Assembly (NCBI RefSeq): GCF_051020985.1
Contig: NW_027475167.1
Span: 372,001-436,000, forward strand
Direction: 5' to 3'
Length of the DNA stretch: 64,000 bases
Source: Nomia melanderi
Lineage: Eukaryota > Arthropoda > Insecta > Hymenoptera > Halictidae
Below, in pieces: positions 37,132 to 50,879 of this stretch. The position numbers were made by a program, and so were the translations under genes. Position 1 is the first letter of the stretch. The number at the start of each line of letters is the position of its first letter. Below the pieces are notes generated by a model. The model saw only the letters and a list, made by a program, of their open reading frames with translations. It did no database searches and was not told the DNA's origin.

Positions 37132-39988
37132 TAGCGCAATAAACCAAAGAGCATTGTCTGCAGGAGGCCCTGGCTCATGAATCTGTGGAGCGGGAACGAC
37201 CTCGGACCACCAGGGGCCGAGAAAACCACCGTCTCATGGGGTCGGACACTCAGAGTCAGGGAAAAATCCCATATAAATCTGGTGATATCTCGGGTGTTAT
37301 TACAGATAGCGCAATAAATCAAAGTGCATTGTCTGCAGGAGGCCCTGGCGCATTAATCTGTGCAGCGGGAACGACCTCGGACCACCAGGGGCCGAGAAAA
37401 CCACCGTCTCATGGGGTCGGACTGTCAGGGTGAGGGAAAAATCTAATATATATCTGGTGATATCGCGGGTGCTATTACAGATAGCGCAATAAATCAAAGT
37501 GCATTGTCTGTAGGAGGCACTGGCGAATGAATCTGTGGAGCAGGAACGACCTCGGACAACCAGGCGCCGAGAAAATTACAGATATTTGGAATCCGTCACC
37601 CAAGGTCATGTAAAAATCCAGCATATATCTGGTGATATCTCGGGTGCTATTACAGATAGCGCAATAAATCAAAGTGCATTGTCTGTAGGAGGCACTGCCG
37701 AGTGAATCTGTGCAGCGGGATCGACCTCGGACCACGAGGGACCGAGAAAACCATCGACACATGGGGCCGGACACTCAGGGTCAGGGAAAAATCCAATATA
37801 TATCTGGTGATATCTCGAGTGCTATTAGAGATAGCGTAATAAATCAAAGTGCATTGTCTGTAGGAGGCCCTGGCGCATGAATCTGTGCAGCGGGAACGAC
37901 CTCGGACCACCAGGGGCCGAGAAAACCACCGTCTCATGGGGCCGGACACTCGGGGTCAGGGAAAAGTCCAATATACATCTGGTGATATCTCAGGTGCTAT
38001 TAGAGGTAGCGCAATAAATCAAAGTGCATTGTCAGTAGGAGGCCCTGGCGCATGCATCTGTGCAGCGGGAACGACCTAGGACCACCAGGGGCCGAGAAAA
38101 CCACCGTCTCATGGGGCCGGACACTCAGGGACAGGGAATAATCCAATATATATCTGGTGATATCTCGGGAGCTATTAGAGATAGCGCAATAAACCAAAGT
38201 GAGTTATCTGCAGGAGGCCCTGGCGCCTGAATCTGTGCAGCGGGAACGACCTCGGACCACCAGGGGCCGAGAAAACCACCGTCTCATGGGGCCGGACACT
38301 CTGGGTCAGGGAAAAATCCAATATATATGTGGTGATATCTCGGGTGCTATTAGAGGTAGAGCAATAAATCAAAGTGAATTATCTGCAGGAGGCCCTGGCG
38401 CATGAATCTGTGCGGCGGGAACGACCTCGGTCCACCAGGGGCCGAGAAAACCACCGTCTCATGGGGCTGGACACTCAGGGAGTGGGAAATATCCAATATA
38501 TATCTGGTGATATCTCGGGTGCTATTACAGATAGCGCAATAAATCAAAGTGCATTGTCAGTAGGAGGCCGTGGCGCATGAATCTGGGCAGCGGGAACGAC
38601 CTCGGACCACCAGGGGCCGAGAAGACCACAGTCTCATGGGGCCGGACACTCAGGGTCAGGGGAAAATCCAATATAAATCTGGTGATATCTCGGGTGCTAT
38701 TAGAGATAGCGCAATAAACCAAAGTGAATTATCTGCAGGAGGCCCTGCCGCATGAATCGGTGCAACGGCAACGACCTCGGACCAGCAGGGGCCGAGAAAA
38801 CCACAGTCTCATGGGGCCGGACACTCAGGGTCAGGGAAAAATCCAATATATATCTGGTGATATCTCGGGTGCTATTACAGATAGCGCAATAAATCAAAGT
38901 GCATTGTCTGTAGGAGGCCCTGGCGCATGAATCTGTGCAGCGGGAACGACCTCGGACCACCAGGGGCCGAGAAAACCACAGTCTCATGGGGCCGGACACT
39001 CTGGGTCAGGGGAAAATCCAATATATATATGGTGATATCTCGGGTGCTATTACAGATAGCCCAATAAATCGAAGTGCATTGTCTGCAGGAGGCCCTGGCG
39101 CATGAATCTGTGCAGCGGGAACGACCTCGGACCTCCAAGGGCCGAGGAAACTACCGTCTCATAGGGCCGGACTGTCAGGGTCAGGGAAAAATCCAATATA
39201 TATGTGGTGATATCTCGGGTTCTATTAGAGATAGCTCAATAAATCAAAGTGAATTATCTGCAGGGGACCCTGGCGCATGAATCTGAGCAGCGGGAACGAC
39301 CTCGGACCACCAGGGGCCGAGAAAACCACCGTCTCATGGGGCTGGACACTCAGGGAGAGGGAAATATCCAATATATATCTGGTGATATCTCGGGTGCTAT
39401 TACAGATAGCGCAATAAATCAAAGTGCATTGTCAGTAGGAGGCCCTGGCGCATGCATCTGTGCAGCGGGAACGACCTAGGACCACCAGGGGCCGAGAAAA
39501 CCACCGTCTCATGGGGCCGGACACTCAGGGACAGGGAAAAATCCAATATATATGTGGTGATATCTCGGGTGCTATTAGAGGTAGAGCAATAAATCAAAGT
39601 GAATTATCTGCAGGAGGCCCTGGCGCATGAATCTGTGCGGCGGGAACGACCTCGGTCCACCAGGGGCCGAGAAAACCACCGTCTCATGGGGCTGGACACT
39701 CAGGGAGTGGGAAATATCCAATATATATCTGGTGATATCTCGGGTGCTATTACAGATAGCGCAATAAATCAAAGTGCATTGTCAGTAGGAGGCCGTGGCG
39801 CATGAATCTGGGCAGCGGGAACGACCTCGGACCACCAGGGGCCGAGAAGACCACCGTCTCATGGGGCCGGCCACTCAGGGTCAGGGAAAAATCCTATATA
39901 TATCTGGTGATATCTCGGGTGCTATTAGAGATAGCGCAATAAATCAAAGTGCATTGTCTGTAGGAGGCCCTGGCGCATGAATCTGTGC
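37132..39988 (+). repeat. 17-monomer HOR unit, copy 2 (ends 118 bp short)
   Basis: Second copy, collinear throughout. It stops matching after GGCGCATGAATCTGTGC near 39,988, where copy 1 continues into GGCGGGAACG and this copy continues into AGCGGGAGCGTCCTCGG. The type B block is at 37,576. Confidence 0.92.
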
Positions 39989-42744
39989 AGCGGGAGCGTC
40001 CTCGGACATCCAGGGGCCGACACAACGACCGTCTCATGGGGCCGGACACTCAGGGTCAGGGTAAAATCCAATATATACCTGGTGATATCTCGGGTGCTAT
40101 TAGAGATAGCTCAATAAATCAAAGTGAATTATCAGCAGGGGACCCTGGCGCATGAATCTGTGCAGCGGGAACGACCTCGGACCACCAGGGGCCGAGAAAA
40201 CCACCATCTCATGGGGCCGGACACTCAGGGTCAGGGGAAAATCCAATATATATATGGTGATATCACGAGTGCTATTACAGAATGCGCACTAAATCAAAGT
40301 GCATTGTCTGTAGGAGGCACTGGCGCATGAATCTGTGCTGCGGGATCGACCTCGGACCACCAGGCGCCGAGAAAATTACAGATATTTAGAATCCGTCACC
40401 CAAGGTCATGTAAAAATCCAGCATATATCTGGTGATATCTCGGGTGCTATTACAGATAGCGCATTAAATCAAAGTGCATTGTCTGTAGGAGGCCCTGGGG
40501 CATGAATCTGTGCAGCGGGATCGACCTCGGACCACCAGGGGCCGAGAAAACCACCGTCTCATGGGGCCGGACACTCAGGGTCACGGGAAAATCCAATATA
40601 TATATGGTGATATCTCGGGTGCTATTACAGATAGCCCAATAAATCGAAGTGCATTGTCTGCAGGAGGCCCTGGCGCATGAATCTGTGCAGCGGGAACGAC
40701 CTCGGACCTCCAAGGGCCGAGGAAACTACCGTCTCATAGGGCCGGACTGTCAGGGTCAGGGAAAAATCCAATATATATGTGGTGATATCTCGGGTTCTAT
40801 TAGAGATAGCTCAATAAATCAAAGTCAATTATCTGCAGGGGACCCTGGCGCATGAATCTGAGCAGCGGGAACGACCTCGGACCACCAGGGGCCGAGAAAA
40901 CCACCATCTCATGGGGCCGGTCTGTCAGGGTCAGGGAAAAATCCAATATATATATGGTGATATCTCGGGTGCTATTACAGATAGCGCAGTAAATCAAAGT
41001 GCATTGTCTGTAGAAGGCCCTAGCGCATGAATCTGTGCAGCGGGAACGACCTCGGACCACCAGGGGCCGAGAAAACCACCGTCTCATGGGGCCGGACACT
41101 CAGGGTCAGGGGAAAATCCAATATGTATATGGTGATATCGCGGGTGCTATTACAGATAGCGCAATAAATCAAAGTGCATTGTCTGTAGGAGGCACTGGCG
41201 AATGAATCTGTGGAGCAGGAACGACCTCGGACCACCAGGCGCCGAGAAAATTACAGATATTTGGAATCCGTCACCCAAGGCCATGTAAAAATCCAGCATA
41301 TATCTGGTGATATCTCGGGTGCTATTACAGATAGCGCAATAAATCAAAGTGCATTGTCTGTAGGAGGCCCTGGCGCATGAATCTGTGCAGTGGGAACGAC
41401 CTCGGAACACCAGGGGGCGAGAAAATCACCGTCTCATGGGGCCGGACTGTCAGTGTCAAGGAAAAATCCAATATATATCTGGTGATATCTCGGGTGCTAT
41501 TAGAGATAGCTCAATAAATCAAAGTGAATTATCAGCAGGGGACCGTGGCGCATGAATCTGTGCAGCGGGAACGACCTCGGACCACCAGGGGCCGAGAAAA
41601 CCACCATCTCATGAGGCCGGACACTCAGGGTCTGGGGAAAATCCAATATATATATGGTGATATCACGAGTGCTATTACAGAATGCGCACTAAATCAAAGT
41701 GCATTGTCTGTAGGAGGCACTGGCGCATGAATCTGTGCTGCGGGATCGTCCTCGGACCACCAGGCGCCGAGAAAATTACAGATATTTAGAATCCGTCACC
41801 CAAGGTCATGTAAAAATCCAGCATATATCTGGTGATATCTCGGGTGCTATTACAGATAGCGCAATAAACCAAAGTGCATTGTCTGTAGGAGGCCCTGGGG
41901 CATGAATCTGTGAAGCGGGATCGTCCTCGGACCACCAGGGGCCGAGAAAACCACCGTCTCATGGGGCCGGACTGTCAGGGTCAAGGAAAAATCCAATATA
42001 TATCTGGTGATATCTCGGGTGCTATTAGAGATAGCGAAATAAATCAAAGTGCATTGTCTGCTGGAGGCCCTGGCGCATGAATCTGTGCAGCAGGAACGAC
42101 CTCGGACCACCAGGGGCCGAGGAAACTACCGTTTCTTGGGGCCGGACAATCAGGGTCAGGGAAAAATCCAATATATACATGGTGATATCTCGGGTGCTAT
42201 TACAGATAGCCCAATAAATCAAAGTCCATTGTCTGCAGGAGGCCCTGGCGCATGAATCTGTGCAGCGGGAACGACTTCGGACCACCAGGGGACGAGGAAA
42301 CTACCGTCTCATAGGGCCGGACACTCAGGGTCACGGAAAAATCCAATATATATCTGGTGATATCTCGGTTGCTATTAGAGAAAGCGCAATAAACCAAAGT
42401 GCATTGTCTGCAGGAGGCCCTGGCGCATGAATCTGTGCAGCGGGAACGACCTCGTACCACCAGGGGCCGAGAAAGTCACCGTCTCATGGGGCCGGACACT
42501 CAGGGTCAGGGAAAAATCCAATATATATCTGGTGATATCTCGGGTGCTATTAGAGATAGCGCAATAAACCAAAGTGCATTGTCTGCAGGAGGCCCTGGCG
42601 CATGAATCTGTGCAGCGGGATCGACCTCGGACCACCAGGGGCCGAGAAAACCACCGTCTCACGGGGTCGGACTGTCAGGGCGAGGGAAAAATCCAATATA
42701 TATATGGTGATATCTCGGGTGCTATTAGAGACAGCTCAATAAAT
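39989..42744 (+). repeat. Mosaic satellite with an 8-monomer (1,400-bp) repeat
   Basis: 40,101-40,490 matches 41,501-41,890 at offset 1,400, sharing TTATCAGCAGGGGACC, the odd segment ATTACAGAATGCGCACTAAA and a type B block (40,376 and 41,776). 40,620-40,860 repeats the monomers near 36,070-36,300 and 39,045-39,275 of the 17-mer. Type B blocks start at 40,376, 41,251 and 41,776. Substitution density between related copies is visibly higher than in the left half. Confidence 0.8.
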
Positions 42745-44860
42745 CAAAGTGCATTGTCTGTAGGAGGCCCTGGCGCATGAATCTGTGCAGCGGGAACGAC
42801 CTCGGACCACCAGGAGCCGAGAAAACCACCGTCTCATTGGGCCGGACACTCTGGGTCAGGGGAAAATCCAATATATATATGGTGATATCTCGGGTGCTAT
42901 TACAGATAGCCCAATAAATCAAAGTGCATTGTCTGCAGGAGGCCCTGGCGCATGAATCTGTGCAGCGGGAACGACCTCGGACCACCAGGCGCCGAGAAAA
43001 TTTCAGATATTTAGAATCCGTCACCCAAGGTCATGTAAAAATCCAGCATATATCTGGTGATATCTCGGGTGCTATTACAGATAGCGCAATAAATCAAAGT
43101 GCATTGTCTGTAGGAGGCCCTGGGGCATGAATCTGTGCAGCAGGATCGACCTCGGACCACCAGGGGCCGAGAAAACCACCGTCTCATGGGGCCGGACACT
43201 CAGGGTCACGGGAAAATCCAATATATATATGGTGATATCTCGGGTGCTATTACAGATAGCGCAGTAAATCAAAGTGAATTGTCTGCAGGAGGCCCTGCCG
43301 CATGAATCTGTGCAGCGGGAACGACCTCGGACCACCAGGGGCCGGGAAAACCACCGTCTCATGGGGTCGGACTGTCAGGGTGAGGGAAAAATCCAATATA
43401 TATCTGGTGATATCGCGGGTGCTATTACAGATAGCGCAATAAATCAAAGTGCATTGTCTGTAGGAGGCACTGGCGAATGAATCTGTGGAGCAGGAACGAC
43501 CTCGGACCACCAGGCGCCGAGAAAATTACAGATATTTGGAATCCGTCACCCAAGGTCATGTAAAAATCCAGCATATATCTGGTGATATCTCGGGTGCTAT
43601 TACAGATAGAGCAATAAATCAAAGTGCATTGTCTGTAGGAGGCCCTGGCGCATGAATCTGTGCAGCGGGAACGACCTCGGACCACCAGGGGCCGAGAAAA
43701 CCACCGCCTCATGGGGCCGGGCACTCTGGGTCAGGGGAAAATCCAATATATATATGGTGATATCTCGGGTGTTATTACGGATAGCCCAATAAATCAAAGT
43801 GCATTGTCTGCAGGAGGCCCTGGCGCATGAATCTGTGCAGCGGGAACGACCTCGGACCTCCAGGGCCCGAGGAAACTACCGTCTCATAGGGCCGGACTGT
43901 CAGGGTCAGGGAAAAATACAATATATATCTGGTGATATCTCGGGTCCTATTAGAGATAGCTCAATAAATCAAAGTGAATTATCTGCAGGGGACCCTGGCG
44001 CATGAATCTGAGCAGCGGGAACGACCTCGGACCACCAGGGTCCGAGAAAACCACCATCTCATGGGGCCGGACTGTCAGGGTCAGGGAAAAATCCAATATA
44101 TATATGGTAATATCTCGGGTGCTATTAGAGATAGCGCAATAAATCAAAGTGCATTGTCTGTAGGAGGCACTGGCGAATGAATCTGTGGCGCAGGAATGAC
44201 GTCGGACCCCAGGCGCCGAGAAAACCACCGTCTCATGGGGCCGGACACTCGGGGTCAGGGAAAAATCCAATATACATCTGGTGATATCTCGGGTGCTATT
44301 AGAGGTAGCGCAATAAACCAAAGTGCATTGTCTGCAGGAGGCCCTGGTGCATGAATCTGTGCAGCGGGATCGACCTCGAACGACCAGGGGCCGAGAAAAT
44401 CACCGTCTCATGGGGCCGGACTGTCAGGGTCAGGGAAAAATTCAATATATATCTGGTGATATCTCGGGTGCTATTAGAGATAGCGCAATAAATCAAAGTG
44501 CATTGTCTGCAGGAGGCCCTGTCGCATGAATCTGTGCAGCGGGAACGACCTCGGACCACCAGGGGCCGAGAAAACCACCATCTCATGGGGCCGGACACTC
44601 AGGGTCAGGGGAAAATCCAGTATATATCTGGTGATATCTCGGATGCTATTAGAGATAGCGCAATAAATCAAAGTGAATTATCTGCAGGGGGCCCTGGCGC
44701 ATGAATCTGTGCAGCGGGAACGACCTCGGACCACCAGGGGTCGAGAAAATCACCGTCTCATGGGGCCGGACTGTCAGGGTCAGGGAAAAGTCCAATATAT
44801 ATCTGGTGATATCTCTGGTGCTATTAGAGATAGCGCAATAAATCAAAGTGCATTGTCTGT
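42745..44860 (+). repeat. HOR segment repeated at 48,514-50,979 (copy 1)
   Basis: 42,745-43,120 matches 48,514-48,889 at offset 5,769. About 43,155-44,860 matches 49,274-50,979 at offset 6,119. The 350-base jump means two whole monomers are present at about 48,890-49,270 that are absent here. A stretch near 44,240-44,320 is poorly matched and looks converted (GGTAGCGCAATAAACC versus GATAGCGCAATAAACC, with different flanks). It includes type B blocks at 43,001 and 43,526 and a one-base deletion GGACCCCAGGCGCC at about 44,207. Confidence 0.8.
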
Positions 44861-46049
44861 AGAAGGCACTGGCGAATGAATATGTGCAGCAGGAACGACC
44901 TCGGACCACCAGGCGCCGAGAAAATTACAGATATTTGGAATCCGTCACCCAAGGTCATGTAAAAATCCAGCATATATCTGGTGATATCTCAGGTGCTATT
45001 ACAGATAGCGCAATAAATCAAAGTGCATTGACTGTAGGAGGCCCTGGTGCAAGAATCTGTGCAGCGGGAACGACCTCGTACAACCAGGGACCCAGAAAAC
45101 CACCGTCTCATGTGGCCGGACTCTCAGGGTCAAGGAAAAATCCAATATATATCTGGAGATATATCGGGTGCTATTAGAGATAGCTCAATAAATCAAAGTG
45201 AATTGACTGTAGGAGGCCCTGGCGAATGAATCTGTGCAGCAGGAATGACCTCGGGCCACCAGGCGCCGAGAAAATTACAGATATTTGGAATGCGTCACCC
45301 AAGGTCATGTAAAAATCCAATATATATCTGGTGATATCTCGGCTGCTATTAGAGATAGCGCAATAAGCCATAGTGAATTATCTGCAGGAGGCCCTGGCGC
45401 ATGAATCTGTGCAGCGGGAACGACCTCGGACCACCAGGGGCCGAGAAAACCACCGTCTCATGGGGCCGGACACTCAGGTTCAGGGGAAAATCCAATATAT
45501 ATCTGGTGATATCTCGGGTGCTATTAGAGATAGCGCAATAAATCAAAGTGCATTGTCTGTAGGAGGCCCTGGCACATGAATCTGTGCAGCGGGACCAACC
45601 TCGGACCACCAGGGGACGAGAAAACCACCGTCTCATTGGACCGGACACTCAGGGTCAGGGGAAAATCCAATATATATATGGTGATATCTCCGGTGATATT
45701 ACAGATAGCGCAATAAATCAAAGTGCATTGTCTGTAGAAGGCCCTGGCGCATGAATCTGTGCAGCGGGAACGACCTCGGACCACCAGGGGCCGAGAAAAC
45801 CACCGTCTCATGGGGCCGGACACTCAGGTTCAGGGGAAAATCCAATATATATCTGGTGATATCTCGTGTGCTATTAGAGATAGCGCAATAAATCAAAGTG
45901 AATTATCTGCAGGGGGCCCTGGCGCATGAATCTGTGCGCGGGATCGACCTCGGACCACGAGGGACCGAGAAAACCATCGACACATGGGGCCGGACTGTCA
46001 GGGTCAGGGAAAAATCCAATATATATCTGGTGATATCTCGGGTGATATT
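44861..46049 (+). repeat. Mosaic satellite segment
   Basis: About seven monomers without a clean tandem partner. It contains two type B blocks 350 bases apart (44,925; 45,275), a GGCTGCTATTAGAG monomer resembling one near 30,815, and a one-base deletion GTGCGCGGGATCG near 45,933 that recurs at about 46,458 and 47,681. Confidence 0.75.
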
Positions 46050-47272
46050 AGAGATGGCGCAATAAATCAAAGTGCATTGTCTGCAGGAGGCCCTGTCGCA
46101 TGAATCTGCGCAGCGGGATTGACCTCGGACCACCAGGGGCCGTGAAAATCACCGGCTCATGGGGCCGGACTGTCAGGGTCATGTAAAAATCCAGCATATA
46201 TCTGGTGATATCTCGGGTGCTATTACAGATAGCGGAATAAATAAAAGTTAATTATCTGCAGGGGGCCCTGGCGCATGAATCTGTGCAGCGGGAACGACCT
46301 CGGACCACCAGGGGCCGAGAAAACCACCGTCTCATGGGGCCGGACGCTCAGGGTCAGGGGAAATCCAGTATATATCTGGTGATATCTCGGGTGCTATTAG
46401 AGATAGCGCAATAAATCAAAGTGAATTATCTGCAGGGGCCCCTGGCGCATGAATCTGTGCGCGGGATCGACCTCGGACCACGAGGGAACGAGAAAACCAT
46501 CGACACATGTGGCCGGACTGTCAGGGACAGGGAAAAATGCAATATATATTTGGTGATATCTCGGGTGCTATTAGAGATAGCGCAATAAATCAAAGTGGAT
46601 TGTCTGTAGGAGGCACTGGCGAATGAATCTGTGCAGCAGGAACGACCTCGGACCACCAGGCGCCGAGAAAATTACAGATATTTGGAATCCGTCACCCAAG
46701 GTCATGTAAAAATCCAGCATATATCTGGTGATATCTCGGGTGCTATTACAGATAGCGCAATAAATCAAAGTACCTTGACTGTAGGAGGCCCTGGCGCATG
46801 AATCTGTGCAGCGGGAACGACCTCGGACAACCAGGGGCCCAGAAAACCACCGTCTCATGGGGCCGGGCTGTCAGGGTCAAGGAAAAATCCAATATATATC
46901 TGGTGATATCTCGGGTGATATTAGAGATGGCGCAATAAATCAAAGTGCATTGTCTGCAGGAGGCCCTGGCGCATGAATCTGTGCAGCGGGAACGACCTCG
47001 GAACAGCAGGGACCGAGAAAACCACCGTCTCATGGGGTCGGACACTCAGGGTCAGGGTAAAATCCAATATAAATTTGGTGATATCTCGTGCGCTATTACA
47101 GATAGCGCAATAAATCAAAGTGCATTGTCTGCAGGACGCCCTAGCGCATGAATCTGTGCAGCGGGAACGACCTCTGAACACCAGGGGCCGAAAATACTAC
47201 CGTCTCATGGGGCCGAACACTCAGGGTCAGGACAAAATCCAATATATATCTGGTGATATCTCGAGTGCTATT
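46050..47272 (+). repeat. 7-monomer HOR unit, 1,223 bp, copy 1
   Basis: 46,050-47,044 pairs with 47,273-48,267 at offset 1,223 (seven monomers minus 2 bases). Shared markers are CCGTGAAAATCACCGGCTC, AGCGGAATAAATAAAAGTTA, GTGCGCGGGATCG, the type B block (46,672) and GTACCTTGACTGTAGG. Both minus-one-base changes (GTGCGCGGG and GGGGAAATCC) lie inside the shared segment, which explains the offset. Confidence 0.85.
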
Positions 47273-48267
47273 AGAGATAGCGCAATAAATCAAAGTGCAT
47301 TGTCTGCAGGAGGCCCTGTCGCATGAATCTGTGCAGCGGGATCGACCTCGGACCACCAGGGGCCGTGAAAATCACCGGCTCATGGGGCCGGACTGTCAGG
47401 GTCATGTAAAAATCCAGCATATATCTGGTGATATCTCGGGTGCTATTACAGATAGCGGAATAAATAAAAGTTAATTATCTGCAGGGGGCCCTGGCGCATG
47501 AATCTGTGCAGCGGGAACGACCTCGGACCACCAGGGGCCGAGAAAACCACCGTCTCATGGGGCCGGACGCTCAGGGTCAGGGGAAATCCAGTATATATCT
47601 GGTGATATCTCGGGTGCTATTAGAGATAGCGCAATAAATCAAAGTGAATTATCTGCAGGGGCCCCTGGCGCATGAATCTGTGCGCGGGATCGACCTCGGA
47701 CCACGAGGGAACGAGAAAACCATCGACACATGTGGCCGGACTGTCAGGGACAGGGAAAAATGCAATATATATTTGGTGATATCTCGGGTGCTATTAGAGA
47801 TAGCGCAATAAATCAAAGTGGATTGTCTGTAGGAGGCACTGGCGAATGAATCTGTGCAGCAGGAACGACCTCGGACCACCAGGCGCCGAGAAAATTACAG
47901 ATATTTGGAATCCGTCACCCAAGGTCATGTAAAAATCCAGCATATATCTGGTGATATCTCGGGTGCTATTACAGATAGCGCAATAAATCAAAGTACCTTG
48001 ACTGTAGGAGGCCCTGGCGCATGAATCTGTGCAGCGGGAACGACCTCGGACAACCAGGGGCCCAGAAAACCACCGTCTCATGGGTCCGGGCTGTCAGGGT
48101 CAAGGAAAAATGCAATATATATCTGGTGATATCTCGGGTGATATTAGAGATGGCGCAATAAATCAAAGTGCATTGTCTGCAGGAGGCCCTGGCGCATGAA
48201 TCTGTGCAGCGGGAACGACCTCGGAACAGCAGGGACCGAGAAAACCACCGTCTCATGGGGTCGGACT
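47273..48267 (+). repeat. 7-monomer HOR unit, copy 2 (partial)
   Basis: Second copy, with the type B block at 47,895. It differs by a few bases, for example GGGTCCGGGCTGTC near 48,083 for GGGGCCGGGCTGTC. It ends where GGGGTCGGACTGTC replaces GGGGTCGGACACTC. Confidence 0.85.
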
Positions 48268-50879
48268 GTCAGGGTCATGTAAAAATCCAGCATATATCTG
48301 GTGATATCTCGGGTGCTATTACAGATAGCGCAATAAATAAAAGTTAATTATCTGCAGGGGGCCCTGGCACATGAATCTGTGCAGCGGGAACGACCTCGGA
48401 CCACCAGGGGCCGAGAAAACCACCGTCTCATGGGGCCGGACGCTCAGGGTCAGGGGAAAATCCAATATATATCTGGTGATATCTCGGGTGCTATTACAGA
48501 AAGCGCAATAAATCAAAGTGCATTGTCTGTAGGAGGCCCTGGCGCATGAATCTGTGCAGCGGGAACGACCTCGGACCACCAGGAGCCCAGAAAACCACCG
48601 TCTCATTGGGCCGGACACTCTGGGTCAGGGGAAAATCCAATATATATATGGTGATATCTCGGGTGCTATTACAGATAGCCCAATAAATCAAAGTGCATTG
48701 TCTGCAGGAGGCCCTGGCGCATGAATCTGTGCAGCGGGAACGACCTCGGACCACCAGGCGCCGAGAAAATTTTAGATATTTAGAATCCGTCACCCAAGGT
48801 CATGTAAAAACCCGGCATATATCTGGTGATATCTCGGGTGCTATTACAGATAGCGCAATAAATCAAAGTGCATTGTCTGTAGGAGGCCCTGGCGCATGAA
48901 TCTGGGCAGCGGGAACGACCTCGGACCACCAGGGGCCGAGAAAACCACAGTCACATGGGACCGGACACTCAGGGTCACGGGAAAATCCAATATATATATG
49001 GTGATATCTCGGGTGCTATTACAGATAGCGCAGTAAACCAAAGAGCATTGTCTGCAGGAGGCCCTGGCGCATGAAGCTGTGTAGCGGGACCGACCTCGGA
49101 CCACCAGGGGCCGAGAAAACCACCGTCTCATGGGGTCGGACACTCAGAGTCAGAGAAAAATCCCATATAAATCTGGTGATATCTCGGGTGTTATTACAGA
49201 TAGCGCAATAAATCAAAGTGCATTGTCTGTAGGAGTCCATGGCGCATGAATCTGTGCAGCGGGAACGACCTCGGACCACCAGGGGCCGAGAAAACCACCG
49301 TCTCATGGGGCCGGACACTCAGGGTCACGGGAAAATCCAATATATATATGGTGATATCTCGGGTGCTATTACAGATAGCGCAGTAAATCAAAGTGCATTG
49401 TCTGCAGGAGGCCCTGGCTCATGAATCTGTGCAGCGGGAACGACCTCGGACCACCAGGGGCCGGGAAAACCACCGTCTCATGGGGTCGGACTGTCAGGGT
49501 GAGGGAAAAATCCAATATATATCTGGTGATATCGCGGGTGCTATTACAGATAGCGCAATAAATCAAAGTGCATTGTCTGTGGGAGGCACTGGCGAATGAA
49601 TCTGTGGAGCAGGAACGACCTCGGACCACCAGGCGCCGAGAAAATTACGGATATTTGGAATCCGTCACCCAAGGTCATGTAAAAATCCAGCATATATCTG
49701 GTGATATCTCGGGTGCTATTACAGATAGAGCAATAAATCAAAGTGCATTGTCTGTAGGAGGCCCTGGCGCATGAATCTGTGCAGCGGGAACGACCTCGGA
49801 CCACCAGGGGCCGAGAAAAACACCGTCTCATGGGGCCGGGCACTCTGGGTCAGGGGAAAATCCAATATATATATGGTGATATCTCGGGTGCTATTACGGA
49901 TAGCCCAATAAATCAAAGTGCATTGTCTGCAGGAGGCCCTGGCGCATGAATCTCTGCAGCGGGAACGACCTCGGACCTCCAGGGGCCGAGGAAACTACCG
50001 TCTCATGGGGCCGAACACTCAGGGTCAGGGAAAAATCCAATATATATCTGGTGATATCTCGGGTGCTATTAGAGGTAGCGCAATAAACCAAAGTGCATTG
50101 TCTGCAGGAGGCCCTGGCGCATGAATCTGAGGAGCGGGAACGACCTCGGACCACCAGGGGCCGAGAAAACCACCATCCCATGGGGCCGGACTGTCAGGGT
50201 CAGGGAAAAATCCAATATATATATGGTAATATCTCGGGTGCTATTAGAGATAGCGCAATAAATCAAAGTGCATTGTCTGTAGGAGGCACTGGCGAATGAA
50301 TCTGTGGCGCAGGAATGACGTCGGACACCAGGCGCCGAGAAAACCACCGTCTCATGGGGTCGGACACTCAGGGTCAGGGGAAAATCCAATATAAATCTGC
50401 TTATATCTCGGGTGCTATTAGAGATAGCGCAATAAACCAAAGAGCATTGTCTGCAGGAGGCCCTGGTGCATGAATCTGTGCAGCGGGATCGACCTCGGAC
50501 GACCAGGGGCTGAGAAAATCACCGTCTCATGGGGCCGGACTGTCAGGGTCAGGGAAAAATTCAATATATATCTGGTGATATCTCGGGTGCTATTAGAGAT
50601 AGCTCAATAAATCAAAGTAAATTATCTGCAGGGGACCCTGGCGCATGAATCTGTGCAGCGGGAACGACCTCGGACCACCAGGGGCCGAGAAAACCACCAT
50701 CTCATGGGGCCGGACACTCAGGGTCAGGGGAAAATCCAGTATATATCTGGTGATATCTCGGGTGCTATTAGAGATAGCACAATAAATCAAAGTGAATTAT
50801 CTGCAGGGGGCCCTGGCGCATGAATCTGTGCAGCGGGAACGACCTCGGACCACCAGGGGTCGAGAAAATCACCGTCTCA
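48268..50879 (+). repeat. HOR segment repeated from 42,745-44,860 (copy 2), two monomers longer
   Basis: See the copy 1 entry for offsets; the match continues to about 50,979. The extra material at about 48,890-49,270 contains the ATCCCATATAAATCTGG monomer otherwise found at 34,290 and 37,265 in the 17-mer. The insertion thus brought in a monomer type from another HOR and not a local copy. Type B blocks start at 48,770 and 49,645. Confidence 0.78.

Larger units (their letters stand above)
34601..37624 (+). repeat. Type B blocks in the 17-mer copies (2 monomers)
   Basis: Starts are 34,601 and 37,576, exactly 2,975 apart. They contain GATATTTGGAATCCGTCACC and are preceded by CAGGCGCCGAG, which creates a GGCGCC (NarI/KasI) site. 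The downstream segment keeps GATATC here, unlike most of cluster 3. Confidence 0.87.
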
